20,193 nt of DNA from a virus. Positions 13,910 to 20,193 of the stretch are shown here, piece after piece (the stretch's first letter is position 1; each line of letters opens with the position of its first letter). A program made the position numbers and the translations under genes. Location of the stretch: positions 1 to 20,193 of IMG/VR virus record IMGVR_UViG_3300012920_000372. One strand, given 5' to 3'. The notes under the pieces are model-generated. The model was not told where the DNA came from. It saw only the letters and a program-made list of their open reading frames with translations, and did no database searches.

Positions 13910-16844
13910 ACCTACTTGACCTTTGGTGAACAAAGGACTCAAACTCCGCACTCTGCAAGTTACAAGGAGCGGCGCTATCGTTTTCAATTGTTATTACGGT
14001 CCCTTTCGGGTCTGTAAATACCGGGAAGCGAAAGCTATTAGTTTCTAAGGGCATGGAACCTTCTGTCGTAGCTTGCACTACGGTGGCGTTAAACTCGCTC
14101 TTAGAAGTGCTGCGTAAATTTGGTGTCACCTTTACAACAAAGTGACTTGTGTCCTGAAAGAAAATACTACCGTTTCTTATAAGCATTCTTCCAGCGTTTG
14201 TAGGGCTGGCTTTTTCTCCAGCAGACGCTTTGAATATCTGTTCAGAAAAAGTGTATTTCATGCCGTAACCAACGCCCACGTATAGTTTAACAGCAGAGCC
14301 TGAAATTCCTCCCGGCACGATGTCACTCACAAACGATACGGTTGTGTTGGTATCGTCTTCAGATACATCAAGGTTTTGAACAAACAAGCCGTCCGCAGTG
14401 TAAGCTTGGAGCGTTTCTCCTGTGGACAAATAATAAGGAAGAGTAAAAGAAGGAGAGGCAGCGTCAGCGTTTAAGGTAATCTCTACGCGCTTGTCTAAGT
14501 GTATATTGTAGCCTTCTACGTCTCTTTCCTTATTAGCCAGAGGGATTTTTAATAAGTGGGTCTCTGGCTTGTTTACGTTTGCGGGGGACTGAACAATGTA
14601 TAAATCAGAATCAACAAAACCAATACCACGAATACCACCCCCACCTAGAGTAAACTTACTCCAAGAGCTTAGTAGCTTTTCATTGCCGCTGAAGAAATAC
14701 TTGTAGATGTATATATCTTCTCCGTCTGTGACTGCTAGTAGCTCTTCTGAGCTGCATCCAGTCATAGATACAAGTCCTTCTGGTAAGCTATTAGAGTCTA
14801 GCTTCTGAGTGATATACTGAGGAACGTGAGCTGTGATTTCGTTAGCGTCAAAGACATCTGTGTTGCTGTTTACGGTAAACTCACGCACTCCTGTGAACTT
14901 ACCTCGAGCAAAGGGGAAGTATATAAATGAACCAAGAGCGACTGGTGACACAGAACTATCATACTCAAACTCTGTGATTGGGTTTGCGGACACAGACTTA
15001 GGCGTCAGGAGGTCTCCTCCACGAAGAACAAACTGACCATAGTCAGAGAACATTACCAAGTTATCTTGGAATGCCATCGCGTCCTTAAGCTTGACCACAT
15101 TAGCGGACGAAAGCGTAACGTCGATAGGGTCTCCATCTAGTAGAGAAACAACAGTAGTCCTGTAAAAGTTATAGTTTTGTATGTCGTTGTCGGCTGCATA
15201 TGAACCAAACTTAACTTCCGTAAGGCTTACCGAAGCGTTTGAGAGAAACCCAAGACGCCCTTTAAACTGAAAAATACCGCTAATAGTAGAGTTAACAAAA
15301 GAAGGGTCTGGGTTGGTATTGAGGTCACCAGCGGCGAGCGCGTCTAAAGGCATATGACATAGCTCAAAGACGTTTTCGGCTGTGGACTTTAGAATCAGCG
15401 GCATAGTGTGCGCGTCAATTCTGTTGTTTACTCTATCGCCCGCTGACTCTACCCAACTGCCTTGCCCGACACTTGTCTCATTTGTTTGGTTGTTTGAACC
15501 AGCTACAAGAAACGTAACAAAGCGGTCATCAGTCTGCTCTTCGATGTCTCCTCTGATTTTAATCTTAAACCTATGCGGAGCAACTTTTGGCAAATCTAGT
15601 AGAGATGTAACAGATTTGTGAGCAACCCCGATGCCTTCGCCTCCCATGCTATCTACGGGATAAATAGTAAAGTCTTCGTTGCTGTTGTGTCGTATCTCTC
15701 CTATGCGGGGAGATAAAAGCCTTAACGAGTCTTCGGTAAAGCCCGGAGCGGTAAGAACGCTACCAGTAACATCAGTGTGTAGCGCTCTATTAGTAGCGGC
15801 GTTTTTGTCGTCTAAATCAGGGTCTACATTCTGTTCTCCTGAAGCGTCCCGAACAGGGGCTTTGTTATCCGAAAACAAAGTAGCAAGGATATGGTCTGCT
15901 TGGGCGTTCTTGGCTGTGTTGTAGTAAGTCGAGCCGTCTTTAGCTTGAGAAGCTCCTGAGTAAACCCAGTTTTCGTAAGTATTGTTGTTGTGCTCTACGC
16001 GCACTCCATACTTCTTTTCGTAGTCTCCCTGCTTAATAAACACTAACGCATTTTTATTTAGAGGAGCGCTTTCAACTGAGTCTTTCGTAACTGTCTTTTG
16101 AGTGTTCAGTAAGTAAGTAAAGTCTCCAGTCGTAAGCGTCTTAAGGTCTTTGCGAGCTACCGTGTTTGTCCCATCGTCTTTAGTTTTTAGATACGTTGGC
16201 TCAACAGACGAAGCTGCCGCAATGTAGTAGTCGATGGTATTTTGAAGCTCTCCTGTCCCTGTTCCTTTTAAGCTAAAGGTGTCTGCTGTATCGCCTTCAA
16301 CCTTAAACTTAATTTGACCGGTATGGTCTCCGGTCTGCGTAACAGATAACAAATCAAACTTAGTAGCCGAAGTGTCAGCTCCATCTACAACACGCACATA
16401 GTTATCCGCAGACCCACTGCCTACAGCAGTAAACTCTACAGGAGGTCTTTGAGATAAGTTAAAGGTATACTCATAGTAATCTCCGTTAGCTACCCCATCT
16501 CCTGCTGACGATGTAATGACCGCTCTGTAGCGTTGAGCAATGGTAGCCTGTGTGCCGTCTTTTAAGCTATACGCTGTAAGTTCTTTGGTGTCGGTTCCTT
16601 TTATAATAACAACATACCTCTCATTAGCGTCACGCTCTATGAAGTGCACTTTTGCATCTGCGTCCACAGAAGCTTCTCTAAGTATTCTACTTATATGACG
16701 AGTAGCTGGTCTTTTTTGAAGACCGTCTACAATACTGGATAAAGCGTTTTCCTGTTCCGCGCATTGCCCGGGAAACTTAACAGCATCAGGCTGCTGAGAG
16801 ACCCCTTGAATGAGGTTGGTCAGAGAGGTATTGATAAGAGGCAT
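13902..16844 (-). CDS. Tail tubular protein B (T7 gp12-like, tail nozzle), 980 aa
   Basis: The N-terminus, MPLINTSLTNLIQGVSQQPD, then GQCAEQENALSSIVDGLQKRP, is the hallmark of the T7 gp12 family, which forms the hexameric nozzle of the short tail. The rest is beta-rich, as expected for nozzle propeller domains. LGFLSNASVSLTEVKFGSYAADNDIQNYNFYRTT and the following DGDPIDV region (about 520-575) match the family's conserved centre. At 980 aa it is well above T7 gp12 (794 aa); the excess seems to lie in residues about 130-470. Its ATG shares one base with the tail tubular A stop (TAATG). It is followed by the gp13-like gene with an 8-base overlap. Confidence 0.95.
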   Translation of the reverse strand: MPLINTSLTNLIQGVSQQPDAVKFPGQCAEQENALSSIVDGLQKRPATRHISRILREASVDADAKVHFIERDANERYVVIIKGTDTKELTAYSLKDGTQATIAQRYRAVITSSAGDGVANGDYYEYTFNLSQRPPVEFTAVGSGSADNYVRVVDGADTSATKFDLLSVTQTGDHTGQIKFKVEGDTADTFSLKGTGTGELQNTIDYYIAAASSVEPTYLKTKDDGTNTVARKDLKTLTTGDFTYLLNTQKTVTKDSVESAPLNKNALVFIKQGDYEKKYGVRVEHNNNTYENWVYSGASQAKDGSTYYNTAKNAQADHILATLFSDNKAPVRDASGEQNVDPDLDDKNAATNRALHTDVTGSVLTAPGFTEDSLRLLSPRIGEIRHNSNEDFTIYPVDSMGGEGIGVAHKSVTSLLDLPKVAPHRFKIKIRGDIEEQTDDRFVTFLVAGSNNQTNETSVGQGSWVESAGDRVNNRIDAHTMPLILKSTAENVFELCHMPLDALAAGDLNTNPDPSFVNSTISGIFQFKGRLGFLSNASVSLTEVKFGSYAADNDIQNYNFYRTTVVSLLDGDPIDVTLSSANVVKLKDAMAFQDNLVMFSDYGQFVLRGGDLLTPKSVSANPITEFEYDSSVSPVALGSFIYFPFARGKFTGVREFTVNSNTDVFDANEITAHVPQYITQKLDSNSLPEGLVSMTGCSSEELLAVTDGEDIYIYKYFFSGNEKLLSSWSKFTLGGGGIRGIGFVDSDLYIVQSPANVNKPETHLLKIPLANKERDVEGYNIHLDKRVEITLNADAASPSFTLPYYLSTGETLQAYTADGLFVQNLDVSEDDTNTTVSFVSDIVPGGISGSAVKLYVGVGYGMKYTFSEQIFKASAGEKASPTNAGRMLIRNGSIFFQDTSHFVVKVTPNLRSTSKSEFNATVVQATTEGSMPLETNSFRFPVFTDPKGTVITIENDSAAPCNLQSAEFESFVHQRSSRYG

Positions 16845-17434
16845 TACTGTATATTGTATTGTCTACGCACGCCCAAACGCCGATAAACATCTTGATTGTC
16901 AAAAATAGTTCTGTCCGAAGACTGTGAGTCTAGCTCTTGGAGACGAGCGCGTGCTTGCATCTCATCGACCGCTATGAGCGCTTCAAGCTCACGACTACCA
17001 ACAATCCTTCCTTGGAATATCCGAGCAGCTCTAAGTGTTATGTAGCGCCTAGCTACTTCAGGTAAATCGTCCCAGTCTAACTGAGTAGTAAGGTCTACCT
17101 TAACCGTAGCGTTAAACACAAACGTCCGGTCTTTTCTATTATACAAATAAAGACCTCGTTGGACTAAATCATCTGTAGAGTTAACTGCGTCCACAAACAA
17201 CGTATTACTCGGAAGACTCAACTTACCGTCTCCGTCAATAGTTGGTTCGTAGTCGGTAATTGTGTTAAAGTGCCACTCTTCAGTTTGCACTTCTTTGGCT
17301 ACTTCGCGCAGAACCGTAAGAGCAGTGCTTGCTGAAATAGGTAAAGCTGCGGTGTCAGCTAGTGAGTTTATAGGTGCTTCACCAATATGACCAAGCATTT
17401 GGTTTACGCTTTCGATTTCTGTAGTGAGAGCCAT
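16844..17434 (-). CDS. Tail tubular protein A (T7 gp11-like, adaptor), 196 aa
   Basis: This 196-aa protein has the length of T7 gp11. The start, MALTTEIESVNQMLGHIGEAPI, then a helix containing VLREVAKEVQTEEWHFNT, and later SLPSNTLFVDA, YLYNRKDRTFVF and LPEVARRYITLRAARIFQGR are family features. The protein forms the dodecameric adaptor between portal and nozzle. The C-terminal region about residues 150-185 (MQARARLQELDSQ) is a helix that packs on the portal in T7. It begins 7 bases after the stop of the small basic protein gene and has no clear Shine-Dalgarno sequence, so translational coupling is likely. Confidence 0.95.
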   Translation of the reverse strand: MALTTEIESVNQMLGHIGEAPINSLADTAALPISASTALTVLREVAKEVQTEEWHFNTITDYEPTIDGDGKLSLPSNTLFVDAVNSTDDLVQRGLYLYNRKDRTFVFNATVKVDLTTQLDWDDLPEVARRYITLRAARIFQGRIVGSRELEALIAVDEMQARARLQELDSQSSDRTIFDNQDVYRRLGVRRQYNIQ

Positions 17435-17440
17435 AGTTTA

Positions 17441-17698
17441 TCAGCAGCGCCACTTTCTTAAAGCCAGCGCCTTTCTTGTTGGTTTCCCGTTTTTCCTCAT
17501 AGGTCCTTTTACTCCGCGCATACGGGCGCAGAAAGAACGCTTCCTAGCTGCGCGTTTGCCTTTAGGTTTACGCTCGGTCACAGGGGCTTTGAGGTTAGAC
17601 CCTGTCTTACGATTATAATAATCACGCCCCTTCTGATTAAGACCACCAGTCTTAGACTTGTGCTCAACTCTGAGGTTTGCTCGCTTTCTTGCAGCCAT
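17441..17698 (-). CDS. Small basic Cys-containing protein, 85 aa
   Basis: This Lys/Arg-rich protein has the central block GSNLKAPVTERKPKGKRAAR, then SFCARMRGVKGPM (about residues 56-68) and RKALALRKWRC at the end. The block with its two cysteines is highly patterned and, from memory, widely shared by small proteins in marine phages and algal viruses under a domain-of-unknown-function label; I cannot verify which. It could bind nucleic acid or be a minor virion component. It lies directly after the capsid terminator, only 10 bases from the T-tract, so its expression depends on read-through. Its nearest Shine-Dalgarno-like sequence, GGAGG at 17714-17718, lies within the terminator stem, 15 bases before ATG. 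It is followed by tail tubular A after 6 bases. Confidence 0.82.
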   Translation of the reverse strand: MAARKRANLRVEHKSKTGGLNQKGRDYYNRKTGSNLKAPVTERKPKGKRAARKRSFCARMRGVKGPMRKNGKPTRKALALRKWRC

Positions 17699-17700
17699 AA

Positions 17701-17742
17701 TAAAAAAAGGGGGCCTCCGCAGAATAAACTACGAAGACCCCC
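17701..17742 (-). terminator. Factor-independent terminator after the capsid gene
   Basis: In the minus direction, GGGGGTCTTCGTAG (17742-17729) pairs along all 14 positions, counting G-T wobbles, with CTGCGGAGGCCCCC (17722-17709). The loop is TTTATT, and the stem is followed by seven T (17708-17702). It begins 18 bases after the capsid stop codon, which is the place of the T-phi terminator after T7 gene 10. It should reduce, not abolish, transcription into the tail genes, setting capsid mRNA in excess. Confidence 0.9.
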
Positions 17743-17760
17743 ATTGTGGGTTAATTAGCT

Positions 17761-18801
17761 TTAGCTAACAACACTGACAGCAGCGTCAGGGCGAAGAATA
17801 CCGTGACCCATTGCATACTTAGCCAACATGAGAGTTGACTGCTTCTGCATTGAGTATTCGGACTCAACAGCAAGGTCCATCAGCTTAACGGTTCCGATAG
17901 CGGACGTATGTCCACCAAGGAACTGCAAGACATTCAGGTTAGCGTCAAGGTAACCCTTGGCGTCTGAGGTGCCTTCAGCATCGTCAAACGGGTTGTTCTT
18001 AGCGTTTGAGTCATCACCGGCAACATCATTAACGGCGATGTCCGCGATGTGCGGAGAGCTGTAGATTTTGATACCCAGAAGCTGTGGGATGCTACCAGAG
18101 GCAACAGCGCCGCTACCACCAAAGTCCCTATTGATAGCGATGTTGTCGCTACCAGTAAGCAGGTAGTAAAGCTCAGGAGTAAGAATCGCAAAACGACCGT
18201 CACTTGGAACGTGCTTTTCATCCAGAGTCTGGGCCATAACCCGGAAGGTTTGGATGATGTTAGCAGCGGTGCTCAAGTTTGCTGGAGCGCCAGTGGTGGT
18301 GCCCAAGTCAATCCTAGTGCCTTGTGCGGCATCAGGGTTAGCCCGGGAATCAGCATCGGTCTCGGCAGCAGCCGCGAGTGTCCGCAACGTAGCAAGGTCG
18401 AACCGCTTAGCAAGTGCACGACCCAACTCGCTAGAGTAGGTAGAGCGCACATCGTAGTGGTTCTTAAGCTCGTCAATGTTAGCGATAGAAGTAGCAGCGA
18501 TGAGAACGTCATCAATGTTGATAACCCGCTCACGGTGCTTAATAGCAGTCGTGTAAGAGTTACCAGCATCAAACACATCCTCACCGGGAGTGTGATACTT
18601 CGCTGTCGCAGTTCCCAGAACAGGGAATTGCGCCGACTTACCACTCGAAATAGTCCGAATGGTGTGAAGCTCTTTCATCACGTTTGCTTCTTCGAAGGCT
18701 GCAAGCACTTCGTTTCCGAAAACTTTGAGAAAAAGAGCATCGGTATCTCCGGCTCCCATGGATTGACCAAGGCGAGACGGGGTAATGTTTCCATTAGCCA
18801 T
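17761..18801 (-). CDS. Major capsid protein (T7 gp10A-like), 346 aa
   Basis: The protein has nearly the same length as T7 gp10A (345 aa). Typical features are the N-terminus MANGNITPSRLGQSMG, LFLKVFGNEVLAAFEEANV, the E-loop region GKSAQFPVLGTATAKYHTPGE, HRERVINIDDVLIAATSIAN and the helix ELGRALAKRFDLATLRTLAAA. This is the HK97-type fold that builds the icosahedral head. It has a good Shine-Dalgarno sequence (AAAGGA, 10 bases before ATG) and is followed by a strong terminator, consistent with high expression. No space is left for a long 10B-like frameshift extension before the terminator. Codon choice looks more GC-rich than in the adjacent ejection-protein genes. The amidase gene lies 99 bases upstream. 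Confidence 0.97.
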   Translation of the reverse strand: MANGNITPSRLGQSMGAGDTDALFLKVFGNEVLAAFEEANVMKELHTIRTISSGKSAQFPVLGTATAKYHTPGEDVFDAGNSYTTAIKHRERVINIDDVLIAATSIANIDELKNHYDVRSTYSSELGRALAKRFDLATLRTLAAAAETDADSRANPDAAQGTRIDLGTTTGAPANLSTAANIIQTFRVMAQTLDEKHVPSDGRFAILTPELYYLLTGSDNIAINRDFGGSGAVASGSIPQLLGIKIYSSPHIADIAVNDVAGDDSNAKNNPFDDAEGTSDAKGYLDANLNVLQFLGGHTSAIGTVKLMDLAVESEYSMQKQSTLMLAKYAMGHGILRPDAAVSVVS

Positions 18802-18811
18802 TGTTTAAATG

Positions 18812-18852
18812 TCCTTTCTTAAATTAAGGGTTAGTTTGAATTACGGTTTCAA
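18812..18852 (-). promoter_or_regulatory. Possible sigma-70-type promoter and ribosome binding site for the capsid gene
   Basis: In the minus direction, TTGAAA (18852-18847) is followed after 18 bases by CTTAAT (18828-18823), each a fair match to the -35 and -10 boxes. The ribosome binding site AAAGGA lies at 18817-18812. T7 has its strong phi10 promoter here, but a T7-type phage RNA polymerase promoter for this phage is not known to me. The region around the -10 box resembles the leader of the gp16-like gene. This is a motif match only. Confidence 0.35.
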
Positions 18853-18879
18853 GTCGGTCTTTTCTCGCTGTTCACTCTA

Positions 18880-18902
18880 AAGCGTTATCCTTTCGGGCGC
18901 TT
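18880..18902 (-). other. Hairpin just after the amidase stop
   Basis: AAGCG (18902-18898) and CGCTT (18884-18880) form a 5-bp stem in the minus direction; an inner CC-CGAAA-GG can add a small capped helix. It overlaps the amidase stop codon. No proper T-run follows, so it may be a weak terminator, an mRNA-end stabiliser or a processing site between the lysis and capsid genes. Confidence 0.3.
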
Positions 18903-19482
18903 AGGCTACTAATTCGTTACTTTTCGACAGGAAATTATTTACACCCCTAGCGTATGCTTGCGCTAGGCGGTTGCGGGAGGTGGCGTGTTTGTTCCACTCC
19001 GAGTGATTAGAACCAAAGAATGGCTCACACACCACGGCAGGGCACTTGGTTCTGACCAAGAATCCCCCACCCCGCGAAAATCTTTTAAGGGCTTTTATGC
19101 CTCTGTTTTTGCTGTTGTATTCAGATACTACCTCCACTTGGAGGCACCCAGCGAGCTTCTTGCCGCTGGTTGAGTTGTGGTAATAAAGCATCTCACAGCC
19201 TTCTGCTGTCGGAGACGCTGAGTTAAAATGCAGCTCTAGAGCAAGGGTAACACCGTCATTGTGCATTCTGTCAGATAACCAACGCATAGAGGAGCCATAG
19301 GAGCCTCCCTCGTAGGCGTCATACACAATAGAAGCAATACCCATATCGTAGAGGTGGCGCTTCAGGAGAGCCCCTACGCGCACGTTGAATGCCCATTCTG
19401 ACATACCACCAACACCCCACGCTCCTTGCTCTCCTGCTCTAGAATGACCGATGCAGATACCTACAACGTCACCGGGACTCAA
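18901..19482 (-). CDS. N-acetylmuramoyl-L-alanine amidase (Amidase_3 type endolysin)
   Basis: This zinc amidase would cut the bond between muramic acid and the peptide of the cell wall during lysis. From a TTG at 19482 it has 193 aa and begins right at the first strand, VVGICIGHS. The expected metal and catalytic residues are present: H13 in GHS, E29 in GGMSEWAFN, H85 in ALELHFNSAS and E153 in VVCEPFFGSN. Amidase_3 covers the whole product; there is no separate wall-binding domain. No in-frame ATG precedes the first metal ligand, so the start must be non-ATG. The frame is open back to TTG 19602, through GTG 19578, but that would add a basic stretch overlapping the lipoprotein gene. From 19482 the overlap with that gene is 14 bases. 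No signal peptide is evident, so holin-dependent release is expected. Confidence 0.85.
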   Translation of the reverse strand: MSPGDVVGICIGHSRAGEQGAWGVGGMSEWAFNVRVGALLKRHLYDMGIASIVYDAYEGGSYGSSMRWLSDRMHNDGVTLALELHFNSASPTAEGCEMLYYHNSTSGKKLAGCLQVEVVSEYNSKNRGIKALKRFSRGGGFLVRTKCPAVVCEPFFGSNHSEWNKHATSRNRLAQAYARGVNNFLSKSNELVA

Positions 19483-19657
19483 GGTCGTTGACGTAGTGGA
19501 GGATTTCAGCGATTGTTTCTTTTTCTTCAAGAGAGAAAGAATGCTGCTCCAACTTTTGAATAAACCCCGGAATTTCACTCTTCTTAATCGTCGTGCACCC
19601 AACGATTGATACGCTTATCATTATCGTCGTGGCGGCGCTGCTTAATCTTTTTCTCAT
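19469..19657 (-). CDS. Small lipoprotein, possible o-spanin-like, 62 aa
   Basis: The product starts MRKRLSSAATTIMISVSIVGC and continues TTIKKSEIPGFIQ. This is a textbook lipoprotein signal: basic N-terminus, hydrophobic core and lipobox SIVGC with cysteine 21. The mature part is about 42 residues, acidic and helical (KLEQHSFSLEEKETIAEIL). The gene starts inside the 49-aa gene upstream in another frame and ends inside the amidase gene. Nested lipoprotein genes beside endolysins are often outer-membrane spanin subunits, which fuse inner and outer membranes at the last step of lysis. However, the mature part is not Pro-rich and its partner is unusually short, so spanin function is a guess. I chose ATG 19657 because it gives the full signal peptide. 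Confidence 0.65.
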   Translation of the reverse strand: MRKRLSSAATTIMISVSIVGCTTIKKSEIPGFIQKLEQHSFSLEEKETIAEILHYVNDLESR

Positions 19658-19733
19658 ACTCGTCACGAACCTTAAAAAACAAATCAGCAAGTTTTGGAAA
19701 TGCAACTAGCAAACTTACTAGCGTTTTAACCAT
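19584..19733 (-). CDS. Small protein with hydrophobic N-terminus, possible lysis partner, 49 aa
   Basis: The sequence starts MVKTLVSLLVAFPKLADLFF, a short hydrophobic or amphipathic helix, then a strongly charged tail, KVRDEYEKKIKQRRHDDN and KRINRWVHDD. This suggests a protein that sits at the inner membrane with a short charged helix outside it. It overlaps the lipoprotein gene by 74 bases in another frame, the arrangement seen for i-spanin/o-spanin pairs. Normal i-spanins have a much longer coiled coil, so it may instead be an antiholin or a membrane-associated factor. ATG 19733 is preceded by GAAG and begins 7 bases after the stop of the 82-aa gene; an upstream in-frame extension to 19784 lies inside that gene. 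Confidence 0.6.
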   Translation of the reverse strand: MVKTLVSLLVAFPKLADLFFKVRDEYEKKIKQRRHDDNDKRINRWVHDD

Positions 19734-19740
19734 GGTTGCT

Positions 19741-19989
19741 TCAGTATTTTTTAGAGCGGACCTTAGCCGCTTTTGTGTTGGCAACGAATTGCTTTCCTTT
19801 AGAGCCAGCTTTCTTTTTCTTCTTAGCTGTAGTCGCTCTTTGCTTAATTGTCAGTCTTCTTGCTTTAGCCATAGGTAAACATCTGTCAGGGTTCTTCTTA
19901 TTTTTGGAGGTGCCGCAAGGTCCTTTAATCTTCCCATCCGTTCCGATTCGGACCCAGTTTTGTTTGCGCCACTTTGCTAACTCTCCCAT
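19741..19989 (-). CDS. Small basic protein with paired cysteines, 82 aa
   Basis: The N-terminal half has a patterned core: KWRKQNWVRIGTDGKIKGPC, then GTSKNKKNPDRCLPMAKARRL. The tail is very Lys-rich (TAKKKKKAGSKGKQF). Two cysteines (residues about 25 and 37) and the WVRIGTDGKI strand suggest a compact fold with a disordered cationic tail. From memory, similar proteins occur in marine phages and giant algal viruses without known function. DNA binding, for example as a minor packaged protein, is possible but unproven. Its ATG shares one base with the stop of the 52-aa gene (TAATG). Confidence 0.82.
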   Translation of the reverse strand: MGELAKWRKQNWVRIGTDGKIKGPCGTSKNKKNPDRCLPMAKARRLTIKQRATTAKKKKKAGSKGKQFVANTKAAKVRSKKY

Positions 19990-20147
19990 TATCGTTTCTT
20001 TTTAATCTTAAGGGACTTTCTCTTTTTACCCTTACCATAGTTAGGGTCTTTGCAATACTTGGACGCCGCCATGTTAGCGTATGCGGACGGGTATTTATCA
20101 AATGTCCGCTTTGCCCAAGCAATGCCTTTAGGACATATCTTAGCCAT
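19989..20147 (-). CDS. Tiny basic Cys-containing protein, 52 aa
   Basis: ATG at 20147 to TAA at 19989 gives 52 residues. The core is CPKGIAWAKRTFDKYPSAYA, then NMAASKYCKDPNYGKGKK, and the end is an almost pure Lys/Arg tail. The motif with Trp, Tyr-Pro-Ser-Ala-Tyr-Ala and two cysteines is distinctive and recalls small conserved proteins in marine tailed phages; function is unknown to me. Both its start and its stop are fused to neighbours through TAATG, so it is translated as part of a coupled chain. A different frame over the same bases (19925-20122) is arginine-rich nonsense by comparison. Confidence 0.8.
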   Translation of the reverse strand: MAKICPKGIAWAKRTFDKYPSAYANMAASKYCKDPNYGKGKKRKSLKIKKKR

Positions 20148-20193
20148 TATCTACTGATTGGTCCTTTGCGGACTTTTTTCTTTTTTGTTAGTT
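20147..20193 (-). CDS. 3' end of another basic small protein (partial)
   Basis: The last bases of the window, read in minus, give LTKKKKVRKGPISR and then TAA at 20149-20147, sharing one base with the next ATG. The lysine/arginine-rich end and the same TAATG junction as its neighbours suggest a third member of this gene chain. The start lies outside the window, so nothing can be said about the rest. Another frame ends at 20150-20152, but it does not share the junction. Confidence 0.5.
   Translation of the reverse strand, partial: LTKKKKVRKGPISR

Noticed and set aside
18049-18822. 257-codon plus-strand open frame antisense to the capsid gene
   Set aside because: It mirrors the capsid gene; long antisense frames arise from its biased codon use. 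The protein has no recognisable features and no ribosome binding site of note.
19511-19535. Programmed frameshift joining the lipoprotein to the amidase at the A-rich run
   Set aside because: The amidase frame is +1 relative to the lipoprotein, so the A-run does not present a canonical -1 slippery heptamer, and a coupled non-ATG start is simpler.
19925-20122. 65-codon minus-strand frame starting MLGQSGHL
   Set aside because: It overlaps the 52-aa and 82-aa genes in another frame; those two have patterned cores and fused TAATG junctions, while this one does not.
1-20193. CRISPR array, insertion sequence or integrase attachment site
   Set aside because: No regularly spaced repeats, transposase or integrase motifs, or tRNA-derived sites were seen on either strand.

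Overview
This window reads as the structural, packaging and lysis half of a tailed double-stranded DNA phage of the T7 supergroup (short-tailed, Autographivirales-like). Every gene I can support lies on the minus strand, so the functional order runs from the right edge to the left. The order matches T7: major capsid protein, tail tubular proteins A and B, the internal (ejection) proteins 13, 14, 15 and 16, tail fibre, small holin, small terminase, HNH-like protein, large terminase. The tiny basic proteins resemble, from memory, genes of marine podoviruses (cyanophage, pelagiphage and roseophage relatives). The host cannot be fixed from this window: there is no tRNA, integrase, photosynthesis gene or host fragment.

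Right end (about 18.9-20.2 kb): a chain of very small, lysine/arginine-rich genes joined by TAATG stop-start junctions, then a compact lysis-like cassette. The cassette has a 49-aa hydrophobic-start protein, an overlapping lipoprotein and an Amidase_3-type peptidoglycan amidase whose start codon cannot be ATG. The amidase sits directly upstream of the capsid gene, where T7 has its scaffold gene; portal and scaffold must lie beyond the right edge or elsewhere.

Centre (about 3.1-18.8 kb): the capsid gene has a possible promoter and a good Shine-Dalgarno sequence. It is followed by a strong factor-independent terminator, as T7 gene 10 is followed by T-phi. Then come an 85-aa basic protein, the tail tube genes, a gp13-like GNAT-fold protein and three ejection proteins. 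The tail tubular B, gp15-like and gp16-like proteins are clearly longer than in T7. The gp16-like protein shows no recognisable lytic transglycosylase region and carries an HEQAH zinc-peptidase-like motif in its middle. The tail fibre has a T7 gp17-type N-terminus and an unrelated C-terminus.

Left end (1-3.1 kb): a 51-aa holin-like gene (T7 17.5 position) overlaps the small terminase; then an HNH-like protein, the large terminase and a 103-aa HExxH metallopeptidase-like protein. Beyond that lie about 700 bases that are mostly non-coding, with several hairpins, a 77-base region able to form a multi-arm fold, and one plausible 58-aa gene. This could be the end of the late operon and possibly near a genome terminus, but I see no terminal repeat to prove it.
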